Below, piece after piece: positions 25,550 to 37,954 of a stretch of 64,000 nt of DNA. The DNA is taken from the NCBI GenBank assembly GCA_003864495.1, contig ML133488.1, positions 2,611,193-2,675,192 on the forward strand, read 5' to 3'. The notes beneath the pieces were generated by a model that worked only from the letters and a program-made list of their open reading frames with translations, did no database searches and was not told the DNA's origin. How positions within the stretch are numbered: the stretch's first letter is position 1; each line of letters opens with the position of its first letter. The DNA is from Nemopilema nomurai. Taxonomy: Eukaryota > Cnidaria > Scyphozoa > Rhizostomeae > Rhizostomatidae. Made by a program: the position numbers and the translations under genes.

Positions 25550-28500
25550 TAAAAGAGCCTAGTCTGTAGTTACTTGAAAGTAGATCAAAAGTGGCTTTCA
25601 AGAACAGCTGCAAAGGAGCTTGTTTAAGGCAAGTAGAAGATAGCAGTTTTAGAACACTATTAGAACCTGCCTTGAAAAAAGACTAGCTGTTTGAGGGCAC
25701 ATAAAAAGTAGTTGTTCAAGGGTATAAAGGAAATACATACTTGAAGGGTAGATTGAACGAAGGCACTTCACAAAAGTATAATAGGTAGGGTACTCAAGAG
25801 TAGAAAGACAGCAATTGGTCTAGGGCACATATGGAGAAGTCTCACAAGAGTAGATGCTAGAACGCTACGTAAGAACAAATAAGAGTAGCTGTTGAAGGGT
25901 AGATAATTAGTAGCTACTGAAGTACGCATAGAATTGGCTACTTAATAGTAGATAGAAAGTTGCTACCTAAGGTTATATAGAAATAGCTACTTAAAGGTAT
26001 ATTCAAAGTAACTACATAAGGGTAGATACAAACCAGGTACTTAAGTGTAGATAACTAGTAGCTACTTAAAGACATATACTAATGGCGACTTAAAGGTAGA
26101 TGAGAAATAGCTAATTAACAATAGATATAAAGTAGCTAGTTAAGAGCAGATAACTAGTAGCTACTTAAGTACACATATTAAGTAGCTGAATAAGGGTAGG
26201 TATCAGGTAGCTACTTAAGGACGTATACTATGGTCTACTTAAAGGTAGATGCAAAGTAGCTACTTAACGTTAGACATGAGGTAGCTACTTAAGTACACAT
26301 ATAAAGTAGCTACTTAAGATTAGGTAACTGGTAGCTACTAAAGTAAACATATAAAGTAGCTAGTTAAGAGCAGATAACTAGTAGCTACTTAAGTACACAT
26401 ATTAAGTAGCTGAATAAGGGTAGGTATCAGGTAGCTACTTAAGGACGTATACTATGGTCTACTTAAAGGTAGATGCAAAGTAGCTACTTAACGTTAGACA
26501 TAAAGTAGCTACTTAAGTACACATAAAGTAGCTACTTAAGATTAGGTAACTGGTAGCTACTAAAGTAAACATATAAAGTAGCTAGTTAAGAGCAGATAAC
26601 TAGTAGCTACTTAAGTACACATATTAAGTAGCTGAATAAGGGTAGGTATCAGGTAGCTACTTAAGGACGTATACTATGGTCTACTTAAAGGTAGATGCAA
26701 AGTAGCTACTTAACGTTAGACATGAGGTAGCTACTTAAGTACACATATAAAGTAGCTACTTAAGATAAGGTAACTGGTAGCTACTAAAGTAAACATATAA
26801 AGTAGCTAGTTAAGAGCAGATAACTAGTATCTACTTAAGTACACATATTAAGTAGCTGATTAAGGGTAGGTATCAGATAGCTACTTAAGGACGTATACTA
26901 TGGTCTACTCAAAGGTAGATGCAAAGTAGCTACTTAACGTTAGACATAAAGTAGCTACTTAAAGGTAGTTAAAAGGTAGCTACTTAAGGACGTATACCAA
27001 TGGCTTCTTAAAGGTAGATAGAAAGCAGCTACATACGAGTAGATAACTAGTAGCTACTTAAGTACATATATAAAGTAGCTACTTAAGAGTCTACTTGAAT
27101 ACATATATAAAGTAGCTACTTAAGGGTACATATTAAATAGCTACTTAAGAGTACATATAAAGTAGCTACTTAAGGGTAGACATTAAGTAGCTCTAAAAGG
27201 GTACATCTAAAGTAGCTACTTATGGGTATATATAAGGTAGCTACATAAGGACGTATACTATTGGCTACTTAAAGATAGATGCAAAGTAGTTACTTAAGAT
27301 TAGGTAACTAGTAGCTACTTAGTACCTGTACCTTAAGCAGCTACTTAGTACCTGTACCTTAAGCAGCTACTTCGTACCTGTACCTTAAGCAGCTACTTAG
27401 TACCTGTACCTTAAGCAGCTACTTAGTACCTGTACCTTAAGCAGCTACTTAGTACCTGTACCTTAAGCAGCTACTTAGTACCTGTACCTTAAGCAGCTAC
27501 TTAGTACCTGTACCTTAAGCAGCTACTTCGTACCTGCACCTAAGCAGTTAAGTACAGGTACGAAGTAGCTGCTTAAGATACAGGTACGAAGTAGCTGCTT
27601 AAGGTACAGGTACGAAGTAGCTGCTTAAGGTACAGGTACTAAGTTGCTACTAGTTACCTAATCTTAAGTAACTACTTTGCATCTATCTTTAAGTAGCCAA
27701 TAGTATACGTCCTTAAGTAGCTACCTTATATATACCCATAAGTAGCTACTTTAGATGTACCCTTTTAGAGCTACTTAATGTCTACCCTTAAGTAGCTACT
27801 TTATATGTACTCTTAAGTAGCTATTTAATATGTACCCTTAAGTAGCTACTTTATATATGTATTCAAGTAGACTCTTAAGTAGCTACTTTATATATGTACT
27901 TAAGTAGCTACTAGTTATCTACTCGTATGTAGCTGCTTTCTATCTACCTTTAAGAAGCCATTGGTATACGTCCTTAAGTAGCTACCTTTTAACTACCTTT
28001 AAGTAGCTACTTTATGTCTAACGTTAAGTAGCTACTTTGCATCTACCTTTGAGTAGACCATAGTATACGTCCTTAAGTAGCTATCTGATACCTACCCTTA
28101 ATCAGCTACTTAATATGTGTACTTAAGTAGCTACTAGTTATCTGCTCTTAACTAGCTACTTTATATGTTTACTTTAGTAGCTACCAGTTACCTAATCTTA
28201 AATAGCTACTTTATATGTGTACTTAAGTAGCTACTTTATGTCTAACGTTAAGTAGCTACTTTGCATCTACCTTTAAGTAGACCATAGTATACGTCCTTAA
28301 GTAGCTACCTGATACCTACCCTTATTCAGCTACTTAATATGTGTACTTAAGTAGCTACTAGTTATCTGCTCTTAACTAGCTACTTTATATGTTTACTTTA
28401 GTAGCTACCAGTTACCTAATCTTAAGTAGCTACTTTATATGTGTACTTAGGTAGCTTTTATGTCTAACGTTAAGTAGCTACTTTGCATCTACCTTTAAGT

Positions 28501-29600
28501 AGACCATAGTATACGTCCTTAAGTAGCTACCTGATACCTACCCTTATTCAGCTACTTAATATGTGTACTTAAGTAGCTACTAGTTATCTGCTCTTAACTA
28601 GCTACTTTATATGTTTACTTTAGTAGCTACCAGTTACCTAATCTTAAGTAGCTACTTTATATGTGTACTTAAGTAGCTACTTTATGTCTAACGTTAAGTA
28701 GCTACTTTGCATCTACCTTTAAGTAGACCATAGTATACGTCCTTAAGTAGCTACCTGATACCTACCCTTATTCAGCTACTTAATATGTGTACTTAAGTAG
28801 CTACTAGTTATCTGCTCTTAACTAGCTACTTTATATGTTTACTTTAGTAGCTACCAGTTACCTAATCTTAAGTAGCTACTTTATATGTGTACTTAGGTAG
28901 CTACTTTATGTCTAACGTTAAGTAGCTACTTTGCATCTACCTTTAAGTAGACCATAGTATACGTCCTTAAGTAGCTACCTGATACCTACCCTTATTCAGC
29001 TACTTAATATGTGTACTTAAGTAGCTACTAGTTATCTGCTCTTAACTAGCTACTTTATATGTTTACTTTAGTAGCTACCAGTTACCTAATCTTAAGTAGC
29101 TACTTTATATGTGTACTTAGGTAGCTACTTTATGTCTAACGTTAAGTAGCTACTTTGCATCTACCTTTAAGTAGACCATAGTATACGTCCTTAAGTAGCT
29201 ACCTGATACCTACCCTTATTCAGCTACTTAATATGTGTACTTAAGTAGCTACTAGTTATCTGCTCTTAACTAGCTACTTTATATGTTTACTTTAGTAGCT
29301 ACCAGTTACCTAATCTTAAGTAGCTACTTTATATGTGTACTTAGGTAGCTTTTTTATGTCTAACGTTAAGTAGCTACTTTGCATTTACCTTTAAGTAGTC
29401 ATTAGTTTACGCCCTTAAGTAGCTACCTCTTATCCACCCTTAAGTAGCTACTTTGTATTTACACTTAAGTAGCTACTTAAGTACTTAAGTAGCTAGTAGT
29501 TATCTTATCTTAAGTAGCTACCTTGCATTTACCTTTAAGTAGCCATTAGTGTACGTCTTTAAGTAGCTACTTTATACCTACCCTTAAGTAGCTACTTTAG
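25550..29600. repeat. Large palindromic satellite array
   Basis: About 4 kb built from GTAGCTACTTAAG-type monomers. From about 25,900 to 27,540 the monomer reads GTAGCTACTTAAG; from about 27,545 to 29,600 it reads CTTAAGTAGCTAC, and the longer variants occur in mirrored order, so the two halves are inverted copies. A higher-order unit of about 223 bp, marked by TAACGTTAGACA, occurs four times in the left arm (near 26264, 26488, 26711, 26934) and seven times in the right arm as its complement (near 28018, 28241, 28463, 28688, 28911, 29135, 29360). The left edge (25,550-25,900) decays gradually; the right edge stops sharply beside a LINE. Both halves of the monomer (TAGCTA, CTTAAG) are themselves palindromes. 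No coding. Confidence 0.95.
27308..27650. repeat. 26-bp tandem array at the palindrome axis
   Basis: Unit of 26 bp (AGCTACTTAGTACCTGTACC then TTAAGC), about nine copies left of the axis and about four complementary copies right of it. The innermost inverted words are CTTCGTACCTG and CAGGTACGAAG around a spacer of about 18 bases (27537-27554), which puts the axis near 27,545. Confidence 0.9.
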
Positions 29601-29604
29601 CTTG

Positions 29605-31610
29605 GCTGTCTCCTTTCTTACAAGATTACTGATAATTTGCCAGCCAAGGTTCTGAATTACCGGATCATCAGACGCATCGTATTGGCTGCTAGTCACATTT
29701 CTGGCAGCTCTATTTTGGATTTTTTGAGGGCGTCTAGCTTTGATTCACTACAGCAGCCCATAACAGTAGCTCAAATGGGGCTGGACAATTCCTCTATACA
29801 TTTTGTTGAGTATGTCAGATGGGAGATATTTCTTAGAATACTTAATGAGTCCAAGGCCTCAATTAGCCTTGGTCTTCATAGTATCGATATGCTTGTCCCA
29901 GATGAGTTTCCTGCCTATCTGAACACCGAAATATCTTGTGTTGGTAATCATTTCAATGTCCTGATCACCTATTTAAGAAAGATGGTGGAGCATCAGGCTG
30001 TCTACCGATCTTACGGATGTTTGGAACAGAGACTGTAAGAAGTGATTGCGTCTTCACAACGTTCAGGGAATACTTATTTGCATGCAACCAATCCTGTAGC
30101 TTCAAAAGATCCAGGTTTAGGTCATTTTGCAGGTCATCAATACTTTTTGAAGAGAGGGAAATGGCCGTGTCATCAGCATACATTCTGACATTAGATGTCT
30201 GTAAGGAAAAAGGCAAGCCATTGATGTAAATCAGGAGCGAGAGTGGATCAAGACAAGAGCCTTGAGGAACTCCACAATTTATTCCCCTCACATCAAAGGA
30301 GGTGCCATATACCCTGCAGAATTGTTAAAGGTTATCTAAGTATGATGTGAGCCAGTCATGTTTCAGGCCGGTCACATTTTCACATTTCACATTTTAGTGG
30401 AATTTATGATCAACCGTGTCGAAAGTCTTCTTCAAGTCAATTAAGATTAGACCAGTGTATTTTCCTACATGTTTATTCAGGTACCAATCATTGGTGCTAG
30501 CCAAAAGGGCTGTGGTTACCGAGTGTAAGAGACGATGCTCGTATAGTGATTTATTTGCATCCAGGTATTCATAAAACTAATTGAAAATTAATTTCTCAAA
30601 TAGCCTAGATATGAAAGGAAGAACTGATATTAAAGTTCGACCTGGCACCCTTTGCACCACTCTTGAAAATGGGTTCAATACGCGCTATTTTCAAGTCCTC
30701 CAAAAATTTTCTTGCAAACAATGATTCATTGAAAAGATCATACAAGGACCCACCAACAATTGGCAAAGCATTCTTCAAATAAAAGCTCGCAGTGCCATCG
30801 TGACCTGGACCATGCGATGTCTTCATCTTATTCAAGGTTGATGATAATTTATCTGTCATGATGGCAGATAAAGACAAACTTAATGGAGGAGTTTAAGACA
30901 GATTTTTCCAGACAAGAGTGGGTTGGGTTTATTTGGAATTTTCTCACTAAGTTTATTCCCAATGCTGCTGAAGTACTCATTCATTGATGATGCAATTGCT
31001 TTGTTACCCCTAATTGTTTGCCCGTGTTCGACTTTTTGTTAATGACTTGGTTGATGGTTTTCCACGTTTTCTTGAGGTCACCTTGAAACTGCGTAATTTT
31101 TTCAGAGAAATACTCACGTTTAAGTTGTGTACTCAAGTTATTAAGCCTGTTACGAATTTGCCTGTGGGATTCCATCAACAAATTTGAGTTGCTTTTTACA
31201 GCTCGAGTTTTCGACGTATCTCTCATTTCAGCCAATTTGAAATAATTAGCAATCAGCCAAGGCGTATATCTATCAGACACACGTCTTATTTAAGTAGGCG
31301 CATGTTTTTCTAGAATAAGCAATAATATTTGGGTCCACTTGCGTACTGCATCATCAATGTCTTGAGCATTAGCTACGAGTGCCTCCCAATCAACCTCAGG
31401 GAGATCTGAGAGGAAAGCCTCTTGATCAAAATTCTTCAACTGACGAGATGTAATATATTTGTGCTGGTATTTAACACCTCCACGCAGCTATCTAACACAA
31501 TGTAAAATGGTCACTAAGATTAATCTTAAGCACTCCACTCTCTGTAATATTATTACAGTTTTTGGTAGCTATATGATCAATCAAAGTTAGACCCAAAATT
31601 ACAACGCCAC
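29605..31610 (-). mobile_element. Decayed non-LTR retrotransposon (LINE)
   Basis: Reading on the minus strand, pieces of a LINE polyprotein appear in order. Near 31,500-31,600 is the C-terminal end of an AP-type endonuclease (LIDHIATKN, then SDHFTL). At 30,981-31,280 is a linker region. At 30,605-30,877 is the start of the reverse transcriptase (SHGPGHDG, LKIARIEPIFKSG). At 29,965-30,291 is the RT core with GVPQGS and the catalytic YADDTA box. The C-terminal region (LPSDILNKMYRGIVQPHLSY-like) follows down to about 29,610. The pieces lie in different frames with internal stops, so the element is dead, and the endonuclease N-terminus is missing (5' truncation). The layout suggests a Jockey/CR1/L2-type clade; the clade is not resolved. 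Confidence 0.88.
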
Positions 31611-32948
31611 GCTACAATGCCTGCCAATAAAATATGGAATATCTTGGTTTTTCTCTCACTTTTTCCCTTTTTTCCAATTCTCGAAGCGCCCCGAGCTGTT
31701 AATTCCCCTCAACCTCCCAAAACAATGTTGGTAACAAATTAGAACTCCATGGTTAATCTTGGGAAAGAGGGTGGATGCAAAAATGGCACATCCTTTGGCA
31801 GCAGGACAACATTGTTCGTAGGGGGAAGGAGGGCTAATGACCGTGAGTTAAAGAATTGTTGTTAGTGTGCTAACAATCTTGGCAGGCATTGCAGCCTAAT
31901 CTCAATCAAATAATTAATTTTAACTGCAGCAAAACAATAATGCATTTGCTTAAGAAACAATTCTGGCAGTTTGAAATGGATGAGAAGCAAGCCCATATTA
32001 AGGGGGATAAAAAGACGCCTGACCACACATCCCCCTCATTCTAAAAAACTCTAAATGTTTTGATAAGGAAATTTATGCAGGAATGTTTTTCTGAGAACTT
32101 TGTAACTCGCATTGGCTACCGGGTGCTTCCTTTTCATTGCCATCAGATTCCCAAAAGCTGTCTACGTCATCGGATCAAAAATTTATTGCATTGGGACAAT
32201 AGTTTTGAGTGCAAAAGCATGTCTCGGCTGTGCTTGCGATCTGTTTAGACAGAAGTTAGGCCGGAAAATAGAAACTTATCTAAGCCCCGGCTGAAGGTGC
32301 TCCGAATTCTCAGTAAATGCATTTGAAAAATTGGCCTTTGGGATGAAAGTTGAAGTACATGTGGCCGAACAGATTACTCAACACCTTTGCTTGAAGCATT
32401 TGAAATAAGCCGCGCGATTAAAATATAATTTCAGCGGCAATACATAGCAGTTATGAGATTTTACTTTCCGTAAAAATGCTTTTAAAATAACCCAAGAGAT
32501 GTTTACTTACAAAAAAGATTTGCGGCTGTTTAGTGACTTAAATGGTTGGTTGATGTGAGAGCTAGACCTGGCACTGCAATTGAAGTTCACAGGTCATGCG
32601 GTGGTAGGTAGGCTGCAGATCATGAAAGAAACAGAAATGGCTTTATCAAACATTTAATCACGGTATGTTGGGGAATTAAATGAGAAGTGATTTGCGACAA
32701 AGACAGCTAGAGACTGCTACAAAAGGCCTTCGGCTACCCGGTTTGTTGAATTACAATAGGGGACGTGCGCAACCCTGTGAAGGCTTTTAGGAGAGGGATA
32801 AGACGGCACTAGTGTCATCTTAATGCTGTCTTGAGAATCGGTAGGGTCTCGTTGTAGGATAGAGAAGGCATTGATTTGGAAGAGAAGCTGCAAATGACAA
32901 GTGTGATGTACTAGAACGGACAAGTTAGGATGATTGACATTTGACGTG
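31611..32948. other. No gene seen
   Basis: Unique-looking AT-rich sequence between the LINE and the ORF at 32949. Short open frames only, without domain or splice support. Confidence 0.4.
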
Positions 32949-33521
32949 ATGATCGCCTGGGAAAGAGTGATCGAACGTCCGAAAAAGAACCGTTTTGAGC
33001 CATTAAGGATCTACGATAAAACTGCTTCCCGCATTGAGCAATATGAAAAACTTCTGGCCCTCGAGGGAGACAAAATCGAGAGATCCAGGCGCCTGTTTCT
33101 GCAGCGTCATGTTTCGGAATTGCGGGTTGTGAAGAAAGAGTTGCATTATCTTAGACAGGCGCAACGGGACATTGCAAAGCAGCGAAGATCTGCCTTTGTT
33201 TCTTGCAAGTCGAACCACGACTCGAGTTTATCGTGTGGATCTATAGAAAGAAGAAGCAAGGAGGACTTCGGAAAGACAGTTGACGCCAAACTACCATTTC
33301 TACTTCTAAAAGCAAGAGATTTTGGGCAACAAATCGGGACCTATCAACGAGCTACTGAAAGGGCATCGAGCTTAGCGACTTACAAGTCTACAAATCCCAT
33401 CTTTGACATATCTGGGAGGTTACGAAGAATGAGGCATAGTTCATCTCTACCAGAGATTGGTGTTCATTGCCAACATTATAGTCACAGAAACGTCTGCTTG
33501 AAAAATGTTATAAGTTCATGA
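32949..33521 (+). CDS. Intronless ORF, coiled-coil-like, unknown
   Basis: Not recognised. The first ATG (MIAWERVIERPKKNR) gives 190 codons ending in TGA. Residues about 20-85 are charged and helical with a heptad-like spread of Leu/Ile among Arg, Lys and Glu (for example YEKLLALEGDKIERSRRLFL), which suggests a coiled coil. The C-terminal half is Ser/Arg-rich with no visible motif, and the protein is basic overall. No signal peptide or membrane segment. The length is well above chance for this AT-rich DNA and codon use looks like real coding. It could be a complete single-exon gene or one exon of a larger gene. Confidence 0.55.
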   Translation: MIAWERVIERPKKNRFEPLRIYDKTASRIEQYEKLLALEGDKIERSRRLFLQRHVSELRVVKKELHYLRQAQRDIAKQRRSAFVSCKSNHDSSLSCGSIERRSKEDFGKTVDAKLPFLLLKARDFGQQIGTYQRATERASSLATYKSTNPIFDISGRLRRMRHSSSLPEIGVHCQHYSHRNVCLKNVISS

Positions 33522-36168
33522 TGGCCTAGAAATCAACGGCTCGCCCCTGAAACTCACGTGTCCAACACTCCAGATAGGAGAGATCTTTCGTACTATTAGC
33601 GAACGATAAATCAATAGACAGTAATTGAGTGAGTATTGAGTAAAGGGGAGATATTGAAGTATGTATATCACGTGAACGTCATTAATGTTTGTAGCAGCTT
33701 TCTAACTCTATGTTTATAAACCAGCAATCCTTGCTACTGGGAACTTCACTTTGTGTTGAAATTGTCATATTCTTAACACGGATTTGCATCAAGAACGAGC
33801 TAGTACAAAACGACATAACAAACAGAGTTGTGTAACTCTAAAGGCTGACAAAATTAAAGGTAAGAAACGCTCCAAACGATAGATGTTCTAGCAACGAAGA
33901 AACTGAAGTGACATGTGGGCTAATCAGTGACGAGAAATACAAATATTGAGACCTGAAAGGAAGAATTATATGTTAGGCTTAAATTTTCTAGGTTTTCTGA
34001 ACCTTCAAGTAGTGATTCATATCTGTAGTGCAAAGTAAGTAAATTAATGATGCAAATTCCTTTCAATGGTATATGAAGCTTTCTGGTCCTATTCTCATGA
34101 TAACCATTGACATTTTACAAGAGCTGGTGTTGCCAATTTTGTCTTTTTTAGTATCTTATTTACCTACTTAGCAGTCGTTGTAATACGAAAATAGGCCACG
34201 TGCGGCATATCTTTGCCTTGATTACTTTGCGCGTGCGATGCGAACCGCTTTTTATCGGTTGTTTCTCATACCTGTTGTCAAGAACTGGGTGCTGCTTTAA
34301 AGGAGACCTGATTTGGCGACTTTGAGTTACCGCTACTTTGAAAATCTTACACACATAAGCAATTTTAAAAATTTTTGTTGTAAATTCTTTGTTTTGCCCG
34401 TGCGGTGATTAGCACGTCTTGATTACTCACACGCCTCATATTCCAAAGACTGACTTAGTAGTAATGCAAGTGAAAGAAAAACTTCTTAAGAGTTGAAATA
34501 AGGAGCTAGTCGCTACCATGGAACTAAATCTCAATGAAAAATGTATAGCCCACATTTCTGTAACCATTCACAAGTGCTTGCCACAAACAGAAAATCTGGA
34601 AAACATTCTTTCAAACTTGATTTATTATAATTGATGATGAATACACAATCTTTATCATACACAAAATAAGTCACGCAAGTCTCATGATAAAGCGTGTGAC
34701 ATATCAAATAATTGTTCTTCTGTTCTTCATCTTTCAAATTGATGATTACTCACTGGTCGGACTTCTTTGGACAGCAGCTTAAAGCTGACATTTCAAATAT
34801 TGAATCCTCAAAAAATTTTCATCATTCCTTTTCACCACCCCTCGAGTCAGTTTTATTTGATACATCTGACAACAAAACAGCAATCTAGAGTAAAAAAGAA
34901 TGCACTGAAGATTAATTTCTTTGCTTAATACTGCTCTGACTGAAAAAACAAGGAGTGCAGTAATTACCAAAATATAATTGCAACCAGACATAGAAACTCA
35001 CTTAAATAAAATCGAAAGTATTAGTATTAGAAATGCCTAAAAATAAGGCCTTATATGACATCGATGCTACAAAACAACTTAATATAAATATTTTATGACA
35101 AAGTTTAATTACAAATTAGTTTAACTTTTAGCTCAATAATAACTAGTTTGACTTTTTGTGTTGGGCTTTTGTGACAAACATGTAATTACACATACCACGG
35201 ATTTATAGCAAGGTTTGCAAAAGTGCAAACATTAAGTTTTCAAAGTAAACAATATTTTTTCAATTACTTCAAAAAACAATTAACATTCGATATCGTTTTG
35301 CATGTGATGATATCAGTTATGATTTCATGCAATTGTATCTACAAAACATGACATCCGAAGGAATCAATTGGGAATAACTGCAGATAAAAAAGATGTTAAA
35401 AAGTTGCCTAGCTCATGGAATCTCCAAAGAAAATAACTTTAAATTTAAGGAAGTTTAGCAAATAATTTTTGCTACTAATTTGATGCCTGGCTTATATTTA
35501 TTTACTTCTCTATTGCAGCACCTTCCCATCAATCCAAGGTGCAAAAAGGGATGCTCATAAATATAGGTAAGCACTATGACAGAATTAGATTAGGTAGCAC
35601 AATTCATTTCTAATACATAGCATTGGCACAGTTCAAGCTTCTTTAAAGTAAATGAAGACAAATAATAGTCTTGTTATTTTCTGTTTTATAGCAAGAAATG
35701 TAAGGAGCAATATTTCATTTCTACTTATTATTAGATTCTACTGTTGTTTCCAAGTGTAGCTGTACTTGGTGCTGTAATATTCATCTTGGATGCCATTATC
35801 CTGAGAAATCATCTCACTCCCATGTATACATTTGCTTTGCAAAACATTCTATGCATGTAAATGGATTGATATTGATTTATATGGTAGTGTCATAGCACAA
35901 ACAGCAGACTTTTAAGACTACATATTTAGGAATTTGATGATCAGAAAGAGATCAGAAATTAGTAAGATGTCAGAAAGAGCCAGCTTTTGAATAAAAAAAC
36001 TTGAACAATATACAAAACAGAACAAAGGATTTAAAAATTTAAAAACCAAACTTTTGCATCAAAAGGAGGTATTTTTGCAAGGTATTCTGTTATTCATGTC
36101 ATGGCAAAGAACATGATGCTAACAGGCCAACAAAAGTATGAAAACATGCATTTATTGAAAAAATGGAC
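33522..36168. other. No firm gene seen
   Basis: AT-rich. The right end probably holds the 3' UTR of the SLIRP-like gene. One short minus-strand frame (34779-34991) begins with a signal-peptide-like sequence and is listed separately. Confidence 0.4.
34779..34991 (-). CDS. Doubtful small secreted-type ORF
   Basis: 70 codons starting MSGCNYILVITALLVFSV, which looks like a signal peptide, followed by several cysteines and a dibasic KR. No homology recognised, no clear promoter, and length is near chance. It might be a first exon, since GT dinucleotides occur after the hydrophobic stretch. Confidence 0.15.
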   Translation of the reverse strand: MSGCNYILVITALLVFSVRAVLSKEINLQCILFYSRLLFCCQMYQIKLTRGVVKRNDENFLRIQYLKCQL

Positions 36169-37954
36169 CTATTCAACAAAATCTACCTCTTTTCCTTCAA
36201 CAATGTGTGGACCAGAATTTAGTGCTTTTTCCGCAGATTCTAACTCTTTGTACACAACAAAGCCAAACTTTTTTGACCGGCCAGTTTTTGAATCCTATCC
36301 AATAAACAACATTGCATATGTTAAAAATGTTATATATACCTAAGCTAAGTCTTATAATTAGCTTTTTCGTCCTCATTACTGATGATGCTTATTAAAATAT
36401 AGTTCTCCCTAACATGATACCAACATTCAAATTGCTTAAAATCAAATAAGGCATCTATTGTGCAGAAAAAGGTCATCTATACTTATGCAATGTTAGAGAA
36501 AGCCACAAACTGTCACATTTAGTCTATAGATATATATATATATATACTGAATATAGATATATATATATGTCTATAGAAATAGATATATATATATACTGAA
36601 GAGTGAGTTACTCACAAAACAGGCTTGTAGAGATAAACCATGTAGTTTTACTTTCTTCAATCTATGATATATCACGCTCTATGTGCTAACGTATTGAGCA
36701 CTGTGCTACGGAAGTATCAAAAGACAAATTTCTATATATATATATATATATTCATAAAAAAGAGAGATCATTAAAAATACCTACAAATATAACTCTTGTA
36801 TCTTTGAGATTACCAAACTGCTTGAAATGGTTCCATAATGAATCTAGGACGAGAAGCTTTCTAAATAAACTTTACTTATCAGTATCAATATGAAGTTACA
36901 GCTTCAGAGGTAAGTGACACAAAATTGTGTAAAAACTTATATATGTATATAATATATTATATTGAGATGTATTTTATTCTTAACAGTAGATTATTTTACA
37001 CAAGATATTATGGGTGCTAATGCTTTAGTACAATAGTGGTTATCTGGCATGAATAACGTAATCTGTCCTATCCCACTCATCCAAGGGGTTCAAAAAGTAT
37101 TACCTTGCCTTTCAAATAAATAATACTTTTGCTAAAATAGAGATCAAAATTCATTCTTAATAAATGCTTGAAAGTTTTGCCAATTTTAATAAACTACTTG
37201 AACTGCTCCCCCTAGGAAAACCCTTAGTTTTGTGGTGGGTTTCTCTTTAAAAATTAATCAAATATATACTTGATTTAGTACATTTAAAAGTAACAATCTT
37301 TTTGTTAATCAAACAAGCAGTCTCCAGTAGTATCAAAGCATTGATTGCATTGAAAATGTAATAAGTCTGTTCAGTCCTGGTCTCATTTTAAACTTCACAA
37401 TATACAACTTACATATAACACATATGGGACAGCCCTGATGGTAACCCGTTCATGGTTGAACCATGGTTTAGACCTTGGCCTAAAGCCATTTTGGGAATTT
37501 AGGTTAAATAGGGATTCAACCAAAAAAACATTTCAATTTTTGAAAATAAAAACATCCTTTTAACACGAAATTATTTGCTTGCAAATTTAAATTGAGCCAT
37601 GGTTCAACCATGTTACAAGACCATGATGAAACCATTGTTCAACCATGTCACCCAACCATGATCAAACTATGGCTCAACCATTGCTTTCATCTACCCTTCG
37701 CTCTGACTAGACAAATTATGATTATAACCGCTTATTTGAGAAGGCCTCTTCGAGGTCACAAAAGTAGGCTCTAGAGGAGCTTGTATAGCAAATTATCACA
37801 CATGAAAAAGGAAACAACCAAATAAATGAAAAAGGAAACAACCAACTAAATGAAAATGTCTTAGTTGAATAATAATAATTCTGAACATACCGCGACATGC
37901 AACCCAAGGTAATCTTGCAACAAAAAGTTTCACGCCTTGCGTAGTGGCCGCCAT
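36169..37954 (-). CDS. SLIRP: SLIRP-like single-RRM protein
   Basis: Three exons: 37891-37954, 36785-36843, 36169-36294; phases join exactly (249 bp, 82 aa). The product is one RNA recognition motif. Exon 1 gives the RNP2 strand (KLFVARLPW), exon 2 the first helix (LWNHFKQFG), exon 3 the RNP1 strand (SKKFGFVVY) and second helix (ESAEKALNSGPHIVEGKEV), then stop. The layout and RLPW...HFKQFG resemble animal SLIRP (human R-IPW...HFAQFG), which with LRPPRC stabilises mitochondrial mRNAs. The chosen ATG has a good context (AAAATGG) but leaves no transit peptide. The same frame stays open upstream to an ATG at 38080, adding 42 Cys/Arg-rich residues. Exon 2 uses AG after TCGTCCT. Another small RRM family remains possible. 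Confidence 0.8.
36520..36755. repeat. TA microsatellites in SLIRP-like intron 2
   Basis: Several (TA)n runs with short inverted GTCTATAGA words, at about 36,528-36,600 and 36,733-36,750. Confidence 0.8.
37452..37690. repeat. AACCATGG-type inverted/direct repeat
   Basis: CATGGTTGAACCATGGTT near 37,453 is mirrored by GCCATGGTTCAACCATG near 37,595, and degenerate copies of AACCATG continue to about 37,685. It sits in intron 1 of the SLIRP-like gene. It may be a small foldback element. Confidence 0.6.

Noticed and set aside
25550..29600. CRISPR array interpretation of the regular repeats
   Set aside because: The spacers are themselves repeated, the arms are inverted copies, and the DNA is clearly animal nuclear.
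29637..30038. 133-aa plus-strand ORF beside the satellite
   Set aside because: It is antisense to the LINE C-terminal coding region, which reads on the minus strand.
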